Shown here piece after piece: positions 5,671 through 5,752 of a DNA stretch of 5,752 nucleotides. The stretch lies in contig JAILZY010000144.1 in NCBI GenBank assembly GCA_023512255.1, forward strand, positions 1 through 5,752, written 5' to 3'. Each line of letters opens with the position of its first letter. Positions within the stretch are counted from its first letter, which is position 1. Made by a program: the position numbers and the translations under genes. The stretch comes from a bacterium (GTDB lineage: Bacteria; SZUA-182; DTGQ01). The notes beneath the pieces are model-generated. The model was not told where the DNA came from and did not search any database. It saw nothing but the letters and a program-made list of their open reading frames with translations.

Positions 5671-5752
5671 AAAATAACTATACTTTTGCACTTTTGAGCG
5701 ACTAATTGCCTGTTTTGAGTAAAAGCATAGGATGGGTAAGGTGTGTCCAATA

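Noticed and set aside
5638-5697. 19-codon open frame starting at ATG 5638
   Set aside because: It has no ribosome site, is built from the TTGCTAT repeat region, and gives an Ile/Tyr-rich peptide expected from AT-rich DNA.
5732-5752. Possible start of a right-hand gene (ATG at 5732 or GTG at 5741, open to the end)
   Set aside because: Only seven codons are visible, there is no well-spaced ribosome site, and the residues do not resemble a receiver-domain start.

Overview
The window is a bacterial chromosomal segment with four complete protein-coding genes, no RNA gene, no insertion sequence and no CRISPR array. The coding parts are moderately GC-rich and the intergenic parts strongly AT-rich. 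A GH57 glycogen branching enzyme, a cobalamin-salvage CobU, a Sec-exported DUF4390 protein and an NtrY-type membrane kinase together suggest a Gram-negative bacterium. Desulfobacterota ('Deltaproteobacteria') or a neighbouring candidate phylum would fit. That placement is inference from gene content; no phylogenetic marker gene is present.

Layout. Positions 1-147 are an AT-rich, dyad-rich stretch downstream of the first gene. Positions 148-1782 (minus strand) encode a GH57/DUF1957 1,4-alpha-glucan branching enzyme with both catalytic carboxylates visible. Positions 1783-2063 are a divergent intergenic region with a good sigma-70-like promoter match in each direction, back to back. On the plus strand follow cobU (2064-2612), a DUF4390 gene (2625-3329, 12 bases after cobU) and an ntrY-like sensor kinase gene (3423-5609, 93 bases after DUF4390). 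Positions 5610-5752 have no convincing gene but carry evenly spaced TTGCTAT repeats that double as overlapping promoter matches reading out of the window.

How the genes fit together. The branching enzyme makes the alpha-1,6 branches of glycogen-like storage polysaccharide and is transcribed away from the rest. cobU, DUF4390 and ntrY are probably one transcription unit, or at least a co-directional cluster. DUF4390 is an exported protein of unknown function, and I recall it being encoded beside ntrY-type kinases in other proteobacteria, so it may work with the kinase's extracytoplasmic sensor. The kinase has all the residues needed for autophosphorylation. Its expected sigma-54 response-regulator partner (NtrX-like) is not in the window and would have to lie to the right.

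No wholly new system is evident. The observations most worth checking are the phased repeats after ntrY, a perfect GC hairpin with a C8 tract in the DUF4390 signal-peptide code, a 21-bp tandem duplication across the branching-enzyme stop codon, and the DUF4390-NtrY pairing.
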